A DNA stretch of 48,122 bases from an uncultured Butyrivibrio sp. (GCA_947167765.1 CAMVJI010000005.1:1-48122); one strand, 5' to 3'; shown: positions 32,926-40,742, counted from the stretch's first letter. Notes: a model not told the origin generated them from the letters alone. Translations and numbers: made by a program.

Positions 32926-33541
32926 TTAATCTAGTACTGATGCTTGACCATTCATAAGCATTGGAAGAATGCCTTCCCTAGTACTTTTTAGGGATGAATT
33001 TTGGTCATTATTTTTTAGTATTGCTGAACGTATAGAATGAGCAAGTTTTTGATAGCTATTCAGTAATTCTGTTGGAGGAAGAACAATAAAAAGCATACTT
33101 AAATTGGTCTCACTTAATGAAGCACGAGTAGATGCCATGCACGAATTATGGAGGTACTGATATACAGCATCATTTTCAAAATAAGACCTGATATATTCCT
33201 GACAACATGCCCTATCTACATTAATTTTACCTAGTGCAACATTAAATGCCCCAGAAATACCATAACGAACAGCTCCGGCATCACCAATTTATCCATTAAA
33301 ATATCATAGCGATCTACAATGCTAAGACTTTTTTTGAATGGGATGTACGTAATATGGTCGTCGGAATCATAATCCCTATTTTGAATAAAGCGAACATACG
33401 AAAAGAGCCAATAAAAATATTGGTATCTTCATCATATTGTCCCTCAGTGTCTTTTAACGACCTATATGTATATCCAAGTCGTGTGAAATGCACTAACGCA
33501 GGAATCTTTACTCTGGAATTTTCATTATGAATTGTTGCCAT
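32926..33541 (-). pseudogene. Type I restriction scar: hsdR start joined to hsdS end
   Basis: Starting at ATG 33541 behind GTGGAGGTGCCGAT, the first ~43 residues (NSRVKIPALVHFTRLGYTYR, YDEDTNIF) are an HsdR N-terminus. Near 33412 the sequence switches, in another frame, to the last third of an HsdS specificity subunit: SYVRFIQNRDYDSDDHITYI, SLSIVDRYDILMDKL. A further frame change near 33285 leads to GDAGAVRYGISGAFNVALGK, IRSYFENDAVYQYLHNS, and finally LHSI-like helices ending STREGILPMLMNGQASVLD. Three frames are needed, so neither product works. The junction shows that a deletion removed most of hsdR, any hsdM between, and the first two thirds of hsdS. Confidence 0.78.
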
Positions 33542-33626
33542 ATCGGCACCTCCACATGTATAAAGTAATGGCGGATATTCTCTTACAATTACTAACTTAG
33601 CAAAATACCTGTCCTACTAGTCGGGC

Positions 33627-33833
33627 TTAGTCATCGAACGTTATTTCTGCAATATCACTAAGCTGACATTTTAGTTCTACACAAATCTTATCAAGTACAC
33701 TCATTTCGACGTTATAACCTTTCTCAAGCTTGGCAATGGAGCCATAGCTTAGGCCAGTCATATCTTTGAGATCCTTTTTCTTGATGTCACGGTCGATCAT
33801 CAGCTTGAATAATTTTTTGTATGATACTGCCAT
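33627..33833 (-). CDS. XRE/Cro-type transcriptional regulator, 68 residues
   Basis: A minimal helix-turn-helix repressor: MAVSYKKLFKLMIDRDIKKK, DLKDMTGLSYGSIAKLEKGY (recognition helix), then a short tail DKICVELKCQLSDIAEITFD. This is the YozG-like group, which usually binds its own promoter. ATG 33833 is chosen because AGGAG lies 7-8 bases upstream; the open frame reaches 33869, but that part lies in the promoter palindrome. It stands between the type I restriction scar and the reverse transcriptase, so it may once have regulated the restriction locus. Autoregulation is suggested by the palindrome. Confidence 0.82.
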   Translation of the reverse strand: MAVSYKKLFKLMIDRDIKKKDLKDMTGLSYGSIAKLEKGYNVEMSVLDKICVELKCQLSDIAEITFDD

Positions 33834-33858
33834 AAAATTGCTCCTCTCATAAAACAAA

Positions 33859-33905
33859 AAACAAGGCAACGACTGGTAAAATTATACCATATCGTTGCCT
33901 TGTTT
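33859..33905 (-). promoter_or_regulatory. Promoter inside a 14-bp palindrome (autoregulatory operator)
   Basis: AAACAAGGCAACGA (33859-33872) and its perfect complement TCGTTGCCTTGTTT (33892-33905) flank a 19-base centre. That centre carries, on the minus strand, the extended -10 TGGTATAAT and the inner pair TGGTA/TACCA. A dimeric regulator on both arms would cover the promoter. The XRE gene begins 26 bases downstream. The arm next to it is followed by TTTTTTG, so a transcript starting upstream could also be terminated here. Confidence 0.7.
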
Positions 33906-34023
33906 AGTTGAAAATTCACTCGTTCGTGGTAATTGTAATTGCTGAAAAAACAAAAGCTGCATTGTCTATGTAAAGCGAAATTTCAAATTTCAAACGATGT
34001 ATCGTCTTTCTCTTCTACTATCA

Positions 34024-35373
34024 TTATTTTCCTTCTAACGTTTTCTTTATCTTGGCCATATGCCTCTTGGTATCCTTGTTAATAGGATCATTTACAAATA
34101 TATTTGTTGCCCGATCAACATAATCCAAAAAATTAGCACGATCATTTTCAGTCACACGCATTCCTCTAGCGCGCTTATAGCATCTACTACCCTTGTATGA
34201 ATATAACTTATACAAGTTCCTCCTTCCTGCCTTGGTCTTCTTACGAGTCATTCCACCATTTGATATAACGCCATTTGCTTTTCTATACATTTTATGATAA
34301 TACTTCGATATCGTCTTTGATCTGATACTGACTATTTCCCCATCAAAAGAAAAGCCTAAAAAGTTTATTATTCTCTTATTACTTCTTAGCGAAAGATTTG
34401 TAATAATGCCGCCTTCCTTTTGATAAGTCTGTGTTTTATGGTCCTCAAGAACAACCTTAGCTTTTTCCAATATTCTTTTTATACTATCCACATGATCAGA
34501 ATAGTTCTTAAAATGAGTTCCAGGTATTACAACCATGAAGTCATCACTATATCGCATGTAGAAACCGTCTAGTCCTTTGCAGTATTCCAATATCTCTTTA
34601 TCAATCTCAAGCATATACACATTTGCTAACACTGCACTAATGGGTGAACCCTGTGGAACTCCGCATGGTCCATTGTGAATGATGCCATCTTTTCCTTTTG
34701 ACAAGGCTTCTAACTCAGCTTTTGACATCACGGGCTTATTGTTAGAATTTAGCTCCTTTATCCCTTTTCTTCCTTTGTCCAAGCCTCTTAACTCAAGTAT
34801 TTTTTCGATATCAACATACGAATACTTGGTCACAGCTTTGAACACATTGAAATAATCTTTACTTAGATTCTGTACACCAAGAAGCGCCTTTAACTGTTTT
34901 TTTAGATATACATGATCTAATTTATCGAAGAAATCCTTAAAGTCACCTATTATCACAAGGCAATCTTGTTGGTCTCTGATAAACGAAAACGCTTCATAGG
35001 CAAAGTTAATATTATTTTTCCCCAAATTGCTTCTATAAGCAACTGAAACGCTATTCAAACCATTCTCAAGGACTCTTTTGTTATAGTGCTCATTAATAAG
35101 ATATGCATAATACCTGAATATCCAGCTATCCAAGTGTGCTGCGTACTTGATATTTCTTACTTTAGGAGCGCCATTTCTCATAGTCCCATTTTTATTCTCA
35201 AGCCTTCTTGTTTTCATAGTGTAATGAATAAATGGGTAAAAGGCATATCTCCCAACATAGTCAGGATCTGTAATTTTGTTAAAACATGAATCCAACGATA
35301 CTGGATAGTCAAAGTGTGCATAATGTGTTATTTTTTTCTTTTTCCATTTCTCCCGGAAACCTATCTCTTCCAT
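34024..35373 (-). CDS. Standalone reverse transcriptase of the antiviral (DRT/UG) type
   Basis: The 449-residue protein from ATG 35373 (GGAGG four bases upstream) has the RT fingers/palm. IIGDFKDFFDKLDH near 146 holds the first catalytic Asp, GPCGVPQGSPISAVLANVYM lies near 237, and MRYSDDFMVVI near 274 has YSDD in place of the group II YADD. FLGFSFDG follows. The N-terminal region (THYAHFDYPVSL, RYAFYPFIHYTMKTRR, RNIKYAAHLDSWIFRYYAYL) recalls the unknown-group RTs of phage defence, closest in my memory to DRT2/UG2. No maturase/HNH domain or group II intron RNA is seen, so it is not an intron RT. In DRT2 the RT copies an upstream non-coding RNA; the leader here fits such an RNA. The exact class is uncertain. 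Confidence 0.83.
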   Translation of the reverse strand: MEEIGFREKWKKKKITHYAHFDYPVSLDSCFNKITDPDYVGRYAFYPFIHYTMKTRRLENKNGTMRNGAPKVRNIKYAAHLDSWIFRYYAYLINEHYNKRVLENGLNSVSVAYRSNLGKNNINFAYEAFSFIRDQQDCLVIIGDFKDFFDKLDHVYLKKQLKALLGVQNLSKDYFNVFKAVTKYSYVDIEKILELRGLDKGRKGIKELNSNNKPVMSKAELEALSKGKDGIIHNGPCGVPQGSPISAVLANVYMLEIDKEILEYCKGLDGFYMRYSDDFMVVIPGTHFKNYSDHVDSIKRILEKAKVVLEDHKTQTYQKEGGIITNLSLRSNKRIINFLGFSFDGEIVSIRSKTISKYYHKMYRKANGVISNGGMTRKKTKAGRRNLYKLYSYKGSRCYKRARGMRVTENDRANFLDYVDRATNIFVNDPINKDTKRHMAKIKKTLEGK

Positions 35374-35545
35374 AATTCCTCCAAAATAGAGCAATACCCG
35401 CTGGTGCGGCGGCAGTATGCCAAATTCACAGCGGGTAATGTTTCTTAACTTCACCAATTCACTTTACCAAGTATCATCAGTGAACTGCCTATTAAATTCT
35501 TAAGTGATAATTATATTATAATAATTACCAGAAAGGATTATATCG
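35374..35545 (-). ncRNA. Structured leader upstream of the reverse transcriptase (candidate RT-associated ncRNA)
   Basis: Reading towards the RT gene, hairpin TTCACT/AGTGAA (within 35458-35486) is followed by a strong hairpin of perfect arms ACCCGCTG (35396-35403) and CAGCGGGT (35429-35436). The latter encloses a smaller GGCA/TGCC hairpin (35411-35421). The second ends 23 bases before the RT ATG. AT-rich -10-like sequences (TATAAT-type) lie at about 35510-35545 on both strands. Structured RNA directly before a defence RT often is its template or cofactor. The extent of the RNA is not defined, and it might start further up, towards 35780. Confidence 0.5.
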
Positions 35546-35547
35546 CA

Positions 35548-35688
35548 ATGATACTCATTATCATAATTGCGCTGGCGTTACTTGTAGTAACTCCGGACAA
35601 CAGATACGATAGTTGGTGTGATATCACACACAAACTGATTAGCATCATATTGACAATAATCTTCGCCTCTAACACCGGTGCACGTTAG
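35548..35688 (+). CDS. Possible 46-residue hydrophobic protein opposite the RT leader
   Basis: A plus-strand frame ATG 35548 to TAG 35688 encodes MILIIIIALALLVVTPDNRY, then DSWCDITHKLISIILTIIFA and SNTGAR, with two hydrophobic segments. AGAAAGGA lies 10 bases upstream. A TATAAT-like box precedes it near 35515, and a plus-strand terminator follows at 35746. That makes a complete small unit divergent from the RT. It might be a membrane toxin-like peptide, or the complement of the RT's RNA template. It is the only gene-like frame in this gap, but short ORFs arise by chance. Confidence 0.4.
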   Translation: MILIIIIALALLVVTPDNRYDSWCDITHKLISIILTIIFASNTGAR

Positions 35689-35745
35689 AGTAAGATCATG
35701 ATAACACATCATAATCTATCAAGCCAACTTATTTCACGTTTTTAG

Positions 35746-35774
35746 CCACATTTCAAATACAATATGTGGTTTTT
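35746..35774 (+). terminator. Terminator downstream of the small plus-strand ORF
   Basis: Plus-strand hairpin CCACAT/ATGTGG (35746-35751 and 35764-35769) runs straight into TTTTT. The stem is only 6 bp, so it is moderate. It lies 7 bases before the end of the convergent RlaP-like gene. Confidence 0.5.
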
Positions 35775-35781
35775 GACAGTA

Positions 35782-36540
35782 TTATACAATCCCCCTAAAC
35801 AGCTCATTAAGTGCTGTCCAGTCATGATTATGATCATCCGTAAGGTTATCTGCTATTTCTTTCTGCCTTGTCACTTCAGTTTCAATGAACCCTTTGATCA
35901 CCGGTAGCTGAGGATTCTCTTCTTTCTCAGTTGTCCTTTTCTTAATTTCAAGAAGTTCGTCGATGGCGCTTCTAAGCTCTAATGGCAGATCCATTTTAAG
36001 CAACTCATCGAAAAGAACTGGAGGTGCTACGTGGTTTTCCTCAATGTACATTGCAGCGAGCAGCGGTCTTAACGCATAGAAATACTTTTTATACCTGACA
36101 GTGTCTCCCATAAGATAATCATGGAGAGTTCCGTTGGCTGTTCCATAATAGTGGTAAACAGCTGATTTTTCCGAAAAATACTGTTTTGACACTGCAGCTA
36201 TTTTCTTCCACTCCAGTGTTGTGCGGTAGACTATCGGTGAACCACTCCACTCAAACAATGTGGCATTTCCTCTGGCAAATTGCTTAAGAGCCTTCTTAAG
36301 ATCCCAGCCATTTATATCAAGGACTTCATCAAGTTGCCATTCGATTACATCTCTTGGTTCATCAAGCCTTAGATAATCATCCCTCTTCCTGACATATACA
36401 AATCTGACATCATAATCACTATCAGGTGATGCAAAGCCCCAGGCCCTGCTTCCAGACTCTACTGCGTGAAGGATCTTCACATTTTCTTTTTCTTCAATTT
36501 CACTTAACTTTTCATCTATCTCTTTTAAAATATCTCTCAT
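35782..36540 (-). CDS. RlaP-type nucleotidyltransferase (first of two)
   Basis: The 252-residue protein belongs to the RlaP/YcgL-like nucleotidyltransferase group (polymerase beta fold). AVESGSRAWGFASPDSDYDV near residue 27-46 gives the G-S-x-A-x-G and D-x-D metal site, followed by RFVYVRKRDDYL and VIEWQLDEVLDINGWDLKKA. Helices around AVYHYYGTANGTLHDYL and VRYKKYFYALRPLLAAMYI match the family C-terminus. RlaP proteins accompany RNA repair systems, and their substrate is unknown. The ATG overlaps the stop of the next gene upstream (4 bases), so the pair is coupled. Both copies keep their catalytic aspartates. Confidence 0.85.
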   Translation of the reverse strand: MRDILKEIDEKLSEIEEKENVKILHAVESGSRAWGFASPDSDYDVRFVYVRKRDDYLRLDEPRDVIEWQLDEVLDINGWDLKKALKQFARGNATLFEWSGSPIVYRTTLEWKKIAAVSKQYFSEKSAVYHYYGTANGTLHDYLMGDTVRYKKYFYALRPLLAAMYIEENHVAPPVLFDELLKMDLPLELRSAIDELLEIKKRTTEKEENPQLPVIKGFIETEVTRQKEIADNLTDDHNHDWTALNELFRGIV

Positions 36541-37559
36541 TCAAGTTCTCCAGTCACTACATATCTGTTGATGCGCTCTACAAATTTCTCAACCTGTTCC
36601 ATATCTGGATTATCAGGCAGAGTGGTCTTTCCTGCAGCCTCATCAAGTTTCTTTTCATACTCATCAAGCATCTCAAAGAACGCTGTAGAAAATGTTCCGT
36701 CTTTTTCCATGTAGTCGCCTCTGCGAATAGCGAGAAGCAGATCCAGATCATTGGCTCTGTGTGTTATGATCTCGCCTTTTTCCAGAATATCAATCGCCAT
36801 CATAAAGAGCCTTATCAGGTGCATGGCATGCTTATTAAGGTGATTGTCGTCTTTCTTTTTGTTGCGTTTACCAATCTTGTCATAGTCACGGACAACGCTT
36901 CTCATCACACTCCAGACATCCTCATAATCGCGGAGCGGGAAGTGTTTGTAATTGGCATCCACAAATATCTCAGTATCAAGTTCCGGATTCTCAGCTTTAT
37001 CAATGTACAGCTTCAGACCACCATCAGTTTTTCCGTAGTATCTTCTGTTCACATCATCAAGAGCATGCATTACTGATTTCAGGATGTGCTTCTCCCTGTC
37101 ACTCTGGGCAAGGGTATCTCTTGCTATTGCATTCTGAAGTCTACGCAGCTGAGAGTCTGCATATCCCCCGAAGCTCTTGATAGCTCTTTTCGATAAAAAG
37201 AGATGTGTATTATCTATCAGTTCCTGGCCCAGTTCAGATTTGATAAGATATTGATTCTCATCAAGGCCAAGCATTTCACAGGTGTTCGGATTGCACTCCA
37301 AAAGAAGCTTTACCAATTTGTTGAAGCCATAGATCACAGTGTCAGTCTTATCATCTTCGTACTGTTCAAACTCCGTCAGTCCCAAAAGGTCTGATGGCAT
37401 CTGAAGCGTGACACCTCTGAAATCAATATCGCTGTTGTCATTATTGGTGCCATAGGCATAGCTTCCGCCAAGGCCAAGGAGCATTATTCTGTTTCCAAGT
37501 CTTTCGTTGGCTCTGAGGAAGTCGTATTCCTCTGAATTCATAAGTTTTATAAAATCCAT
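36537..37559 (-). CDS. RlaP-type nucleotidyltransferase (second of two, longer)
   Basis: A longer relative (340 residues from ATG 37559) with RIMLLGLGGSYAYGTNNDNS then DIDFRGV, giving GGS-x10-D-I-D, the nucleotidyltransferase metal site near residue 26-45. TDTVIYGFNKLVKLLLECNP and TCEMLGLDENQYL follow, typical of the group. The last 100 residues (DLDLLLAIRRGDYMEKDG) are variable. A TTG at 37592 could extend it by 11 residues; neither start has a strong site, and the gene overlaps or abuts the one before it. Two different members in tandem suggest a two-subunit or two-substrate enzyme. Function inferred as RNA or small-molecule nucleotidylation. Confidence 0.82.
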   Translation of the reverse strand: MDFIKLMNSEEYDFLRANERLGNRIMLLGLGGSYAYGTNNDNSDIDFRGVTLQMPSDLLGLTEFEQYEDDKTDTVIYGFNKLVKLLLECNPNTCEMLGLDENQYLIKSELGQELIDNTHLFLSKRAIKSFGGYADSQLRRLQNAIARDTLAQSDREKHILKSVMHALDDVNRRYYGKTDGGLKLYIDKAENPELDTEIFVDANYKHFPLRDYEDVWSVMRSVVRDYDKIGKRNKKKDDNHLNKHAMHLIRLFMMAIDILEKGEIITHRANDLDLLLAIRRGDYMEKDGTFSTAFFEMLDEYEKKLDEAAGKTTLPDNPDMEQVEKFVERINRYVVTGELE

Positions 37560-37581
37560 ATCAATAACGCATCTTTCCTTG

Positions 37582-38475
37582 TTAATAGCCAATCTCTCTG
37601 CAGAACAGATCTACAGATTGTACTCTGGTTTCATTAGGACGATCACTGCTCTTCATTTGAATCTGTCCGTCTGCCCTGATTTCCAAAGTAATAGTTGTTC
37701 CATTAGACTTTTTTACAGTCATCTTCTCACCTGTAGGCGTTCCAGCCACATCTCCTTTATTTGAGTATTCCTCAGAAAAAAGGCTATGCCAACGACTCAT
37801 GAATCTATCAATGATCTTTCTATACATTACAAAATCCTTTGGGTGAATCAGGAATATATATGAGCGCTGGGTTCCTTTATGGAATGTAAGGATTACCGGT
37901 TTTGCATCCGTAATCCTGTCAAACATCGCATTCTTATAATCATCCCACTGAGTATATGTTCGCCTACCTTTATGGCAGTAGTAAACAACATTGTAACCTT
38001 CGTTGTAATATCGTTTTATCTCATTGGGAAAGATATACTTATCTGCATTCTTGGCGAGATAATCGTTGTTGTCCATTAGTCCGTTGTCCGGGTCCATAAA
38101 GATCAACTCTGAACCTGCCAGTGCGTCCATGCTTTTATTGAACCATGTAATTCTTCGATGTTCTTTCTCCGGCGGATTTCCCTGAATTTTCAGAAGATCA
38201 TCATAGTATAATGCATTGTCAATAATCCCAGAGTCCTGAACAGCCTGAACTGATCTATTTCCATTATCTACAAGTTTCTTTAAAGCATCAAAAACCACAG
38301 AATCATATCTTCGCATATCCTCTTTTTCCAGATAACTGATATGTTTGCCATCATTTGAACCATCATCTTCTGTGAGATACCAGTTTATTCCCACATTAAC
38401 TCCGGCCTCAGAAAAGGCTCAAAGCAATGAGTATTTACTGTAATCACCAACATCACCTACATACTGATTTTTCAT
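37582..38475 (-). pseudogene. Gene with in-frame TGA at codon 19; hypothetical 297-residue protein
   Basis: From ATG 38473-38475, preceded by AGGGGGCGCT, the frame reads MKNQYVGDVGDYSKYSLL, stop TGA (38419-38421), then AFSEAGVNVGINWYLTEDDG and on to 37582. The N-terminus with YVGD-GDY and the segment INWYLTEDDGSNDGKHISYL fit one continuous family protein, so CGA or another codon has become TGA. Other segments are ELIFMDPDNGL, YNVVYYCHKGRRTY and RSYIFLIHPKDF. A shorter product could start at GTG in VNVGINW. It belongs to the operon with the phosphoesterase and RlaP genes. It is a broken gene or a base-call error; function unknown. Confidence 0.65.
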
Positions 38476-38483
38476 AGCGCCCC

Positions 38484-39134
38484 CTAATTACTTATTCTCT
38501 GAAGAATCCCTGCAACATCTACTCCAGGATGTGTAAAGTACATCCTGCATATCTGTTCAGAAAGTTCTTCTGGTATTTTCAGTTTTGCAGCTATCTCTTC
38601 GTGAGAATATCCCTTGTCGGCAAGTTTCATTGCTTTGGTAATGATCGAGTCTATATTCTTTGGTAGAGATCCTGTACTGCCAGTGGACTTTATAACTTTC
38701 TTTTCAAAAGAAAAATCGTTCTTTCCCCAGATCTCAAGAATCGCATATGAGACTTCCTGATCCGGTTTTCTTTTTCCACAACATCCGGGATTGAACCAAA
38801 CCTGTCCATTCTTCTCTACAAGGGAATATTTATGGCTGTGACCATAAATAATTATGGGAAGATCCATAATGAAATCATCAATCTTTCCCTTGTTGTGGAT
38901 CACATAGATCTTATTGCCTTCAAATTCGAGAAGTGCTTTCTCTGGAAGGTACACTGCCCAATCCTTGTCAGCATTTCCTCTGACCGCAGTCACCGGAGCT
39001 ATCTTTTCAAGCTCATCAAGCACTTCCTTCTTATCAATATCTCCAGCATGAATTATGTGATCAACACCCTGCAGGCCTTCTATCACTTCTCTCCTGAGAA
39101 GGCCATGAGTATCAGATACAATACCTATTCTCAT
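38484..39134 (-). CDS. Metallophosphoesterase (YfcE/MJ0936-like)
   Basis: A 216-residue two-metal phosphodiesterase. All five motifs are seen: GIVSDTHG, HAGDID, VRGNAD, VIHNKGKI (His), and IIYGHSHK, followed by WFNPGCCGKR. The C-terminal ~65 residues after the catalytic domain form a helical extension (KGYSHEEIAAKLKIPEELSE) like a small helix-turn-helix. The usual family is about 160-180 residues, so the extension is extra. It starts 14 bases after the DUF4298 gene and lies 8 bases before the interrupted gene. It probably acts on phosphodiester metabolites in the cytoplasm. Confidence 0.85.
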   Translation of the reverse strand: MRIGIVSDTHGLLRREVIEGLQGVDHIIHAGDIDKKEVLDELEKIAPVTAVRGNADKDWAVYLPEKALLEFEGNKIYVIHNKGKIDDFIMDLPIIIYGHSHKYSLVEKNGQVWFNPGCCGKRKPDQEVSYAILEIWGKNDFSFEKKVIKSTGSTGSLPKNIDSIITKAMKLADKGYSHEEIAAKLKIPEELSEQICRMYFTHPGVDVAGILQRISN

Positions 39135-39148
39135 CTTATGTCTCCATC

Positions 39149-39700
39149 TTAATCTTCGGTTTCATCCTCTGTAAGATATGGTTTCAGCACTTTCATAATT
39201 TCTTTGTTCTGCTCAAGCAAGTTATAAACTCCATCTTCAGATAAAACTCCGCGCTTCAGATCTTCCGGATATAGTCCTTGCTCATCCGCCTCAAAGTCTT
39301 TTCGCCACTGCTTGTTGCCATAGTAGTCGGACAGCTTCTGAAGATCATCCTGCATATGCTGAAGGTCAAAGATGTTAGCCTCCAAGGCTTTGAGAGTTGT
39401 AGTGGCCTTTTGATATATTGCTTCCATCTTGTTCAGATTCGCCGGAACATTATCTCTCTGAAGGCACTTAGCGAAATGATTCTTCTTATGCTCGTACCTC
39501 TCGGCAGCTTCCTCCGGGAATAAATGAATACTTCTGTTGTTCAGGGCTTCAGCAACTCGCTTGTGAGCTTCCTCATCAGAAAAGCCTTCCTTTATCTGGT
39601 CCTTATATATTGCATACATCAGATTTGTGCAAAGAGCCTTGGCACGCTGCTTCAGATCTGAGTAGTGTTTTACTCTTGGAGGATGCTTCTTTTTGCTCAT
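39149..39700 (-). CDS. DUF4298 protein
   Basis: This 183-residue helical protein has DUF4298 features in its second half: ALEANIFDLQHMQDDLQKLS, DYYGNKQWRKDFEADEQG, YPEDLKRGVLSEDGVYNLL. The first half (KHYSDLKQRAKALCTNLMYA) is less familiar. DUF4298 has no known function and appears in firmicutes and their elements. It is the first gene of an operon continuing with the phosphoesterase, the interrupted gene and two nucleotidyltransferases. A promoter with an extended -10 lies 35 bases upstream. Confidence 0.75.
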   Translation of the reverse strand: MSKKKHPPRVKHYSDLKQRAKALCTNLMYAIYKDQIKEGFSDEEAHKRVAEALNNRSIHLFPEEAAERYEHKKNHFAKCLQRDNVPANLNKMEAIYQKATTTLKALEANIFDLQHMQDDLQKLSDYYGNKQWRKDFEADEQGLYPEDLKRGVLSEDGVYNLLEQNKEIMKVLKPYLTEDETED

Positions 39701-39734
39701 GGCTAGTTTCCTTCTTGTAATAATCAGCTTTTTA

Positions 39735-39778
39735 AATTATAGCAAAAAACTACACCACCGTTCACCGATAGCGTAGTT
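39735..39778 (-). promoter_or_regulatory. Promoter of the DUF4298 operon, preceded by a hairpin
   Basis: The minus strand carries TGCTATAAT, an extended -10 box (TATAAT at 39735-39740), about 35 bases before ATG 39700. No good -35 is seen. Just upstream, AAACTAC/GTAGTTT (39746-39752 and 39772-39778) forms a hairpin leading into TTTTTT, which may terminate transcription from the right. Confidence 0.55.
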
Positions 39779-39840
39779 TCCATAATATCAACCTATTTTT
39801 TCATGCTGAAGTAAATGCCGCTGGATTACAATTTCCTAAC

Positions 39841-40078
39841 TTAGTTTTTGTTTTGAGCTGTTGCCTCATCAAGTGTAGCCATGGTCTTTTCTTCCATGAC
39901 CTTAGTGTTAACATCAGAAATAATTGATGAGGCAGTTTTTCTGATTATGTCCATGGAAGCTTTCAGCTCCTTGAGATCTTTGTCCTGACTCCAGCTGGCA
40001 ATATACCCTTTTGTCGGTATCCGCATTTCTGATAGCAATATCTTTGGTCAGCCTTCCCATGATTATTGCCTTGTTCAT
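39841..40078 (-). pseudogene. ssb 5' fragment joined to an unidentified helical remnant
   Basis: ATG 40078 begins MNKAIIMGRLTKDIAIRN, the N-terminus of single-stranded DNA-binding protein (MNKAIIMGRLT-x-D). After about 18-20 codons the homology ends. In another frame the sequence continues GYIASWSQDKDLKELKASMD, IIRKTASSIISDVNTKVMEE, and stops at 39841. That helical part is not SSB and I cannot name it. No intact gene is here. It lies 25 bases downstream of mazF. Confidence 0.55.
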
Positions 40079-40103
40079 ACTTGTAATATTCCAAATAACT
40101 TAC

Positions 40104-40415
40104 TTAATCATACTCAAATATTCCCTGAACAGCATCGGATACATTCATTATGTTTTCATACGAAAGAAAATCAACTCGGCTACATCCCCTCGCCTTGGGG
40201 TCAATGGCCTTTATCTGTTCACATATTACTGTGCCCGACTCACCATTCTTACCTTTCACTTCCAGATGTATTGGTCCGGCTGGAATCCCTGAAATCATTG
40301 GACATACATGAAATATACCCGTTGCTCTTATAAATGCATTTTTACTAACAATTACAAATAACTGCTTTTTAAATCCGCTAATCTTAATTATGTCCCCTTG
40401 ATTAAATTCAGTCAT
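40104..40415 (-). CDS. mazF: MazF/PemK-type endoribonuclease toxin
   Basis: A 103-residue toxin of the MazF/PemK fold. The N-terminal FNQGDIIKISGFKKQLFVIVSK, the central VCPMISGIPAGPIHLEVKG and the loop SGTVICEQIKAIDPKARG match the family, in which the conserved Arg/Thr/Ser region cuts single-stranded mRNA. It overlaps the antitoxin gene by 4 bases (ATGA), so translation is coupled. Target sequence cannot be read from the gene. Confidence 0.87.
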   Translation of the reverse strand: MTEFNQGDIIKISGFKKQLFVIVSKNAFIRATGIFHVCPMISGIPAGPIHLEVKGKNGESGTVICEQIKAIDPKARGCSRVDFLSYENIMNVSDAVQGIFEYD

Positions 40416-40654
40416 AAAATTTCTCTCCCCACCGGTTCACCCCAGTCAAAATCGCAAACCGTTATTTCTCCGTTATATTCTGCCAACCTTTCTTCAAAAG
40501 TTTTATGGACAAACTGCTTCTTCAGCACAATTGTGTCATCCTTTATTTCAATGTCCAGTACATCAGAGTTTTTTAACTGCATTTTATCAAGTATATCCTT
40601 TGGAATTCTTATACCCTGACTGTTTCCCCAGGATCTTATTACTACTTGTTCCAT
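40412..40654 (-). CDS. mazE: MazE antitoxin (AbrB/SpoVT fold)
   Basis: An 80-residue antitoxin: an N-terminal swapped-hairpin AbrB domain (RSWGNSQGIRIPKDILDKMQ, LDIEIKDDTIVLKKQ) binds the operator, and the C-terminal acidic tail (TVCDFDWGEPVGREIL) blocks MazF. The ribosome site GAGGAGGTGATTCC precedes ATG. Its strong promoter overlaps a palindrome, in line with autoregulation by MazE-MazF. Confidence 0.9.
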   Translation of the reverse strand: MEQVVIRSWGNSQGIRIPKDILDKMQLKNSDVLDIEIKDDTIVLKKQFVHKTFEERLAEYNGEITVCDFDWGEPVGREIL

Positions 40655-40671
40655 GGAATCACCTCCTCATT

Positions 40672-40710
40672 ATGTATATACATTATACAGTATAATTATG
40701 TGTGCTTCAA
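40672..40710 (-). promoter_or_regulatory. mazEF promoter and operator
   Basis: On the minus strand -35 TTGAAG (40705-40710) and -10 TATAAT (40682-40687) are 17 bases apart. The perfect 12-bp palindrome ATGTATATACAT (40672-40683) touches the -10 box, a good binding site for the MazE dimer. Confidence 0.75.
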
Positions 40711-40742
40711 CTTCCCTTAACCTCTGTCCGTCGCGCAAACTT

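Noticed and set aside
33627-33833. Antitoxin of a type II toxin pair
   Set aside because: No toxin-sized intact gene adjoins it; the neighbour is a restriction scar, and the palindrome fits a simple autoregulator.
34024-35373. Group II intron or retron reverse transcriptase
   Set aside because: No maturase X or HNH domain, no intron domain V sequence noted downstream, and no recognisable msr-msd with effector gene; YSDD and the N-terminal motifs fit unknown-group RTs better.
36426-37076. Plus-strand frame of 216 codons
   Set aside because: Antisense to the two nucleotidyltransferase genes, whose motifs are clear; no start site.
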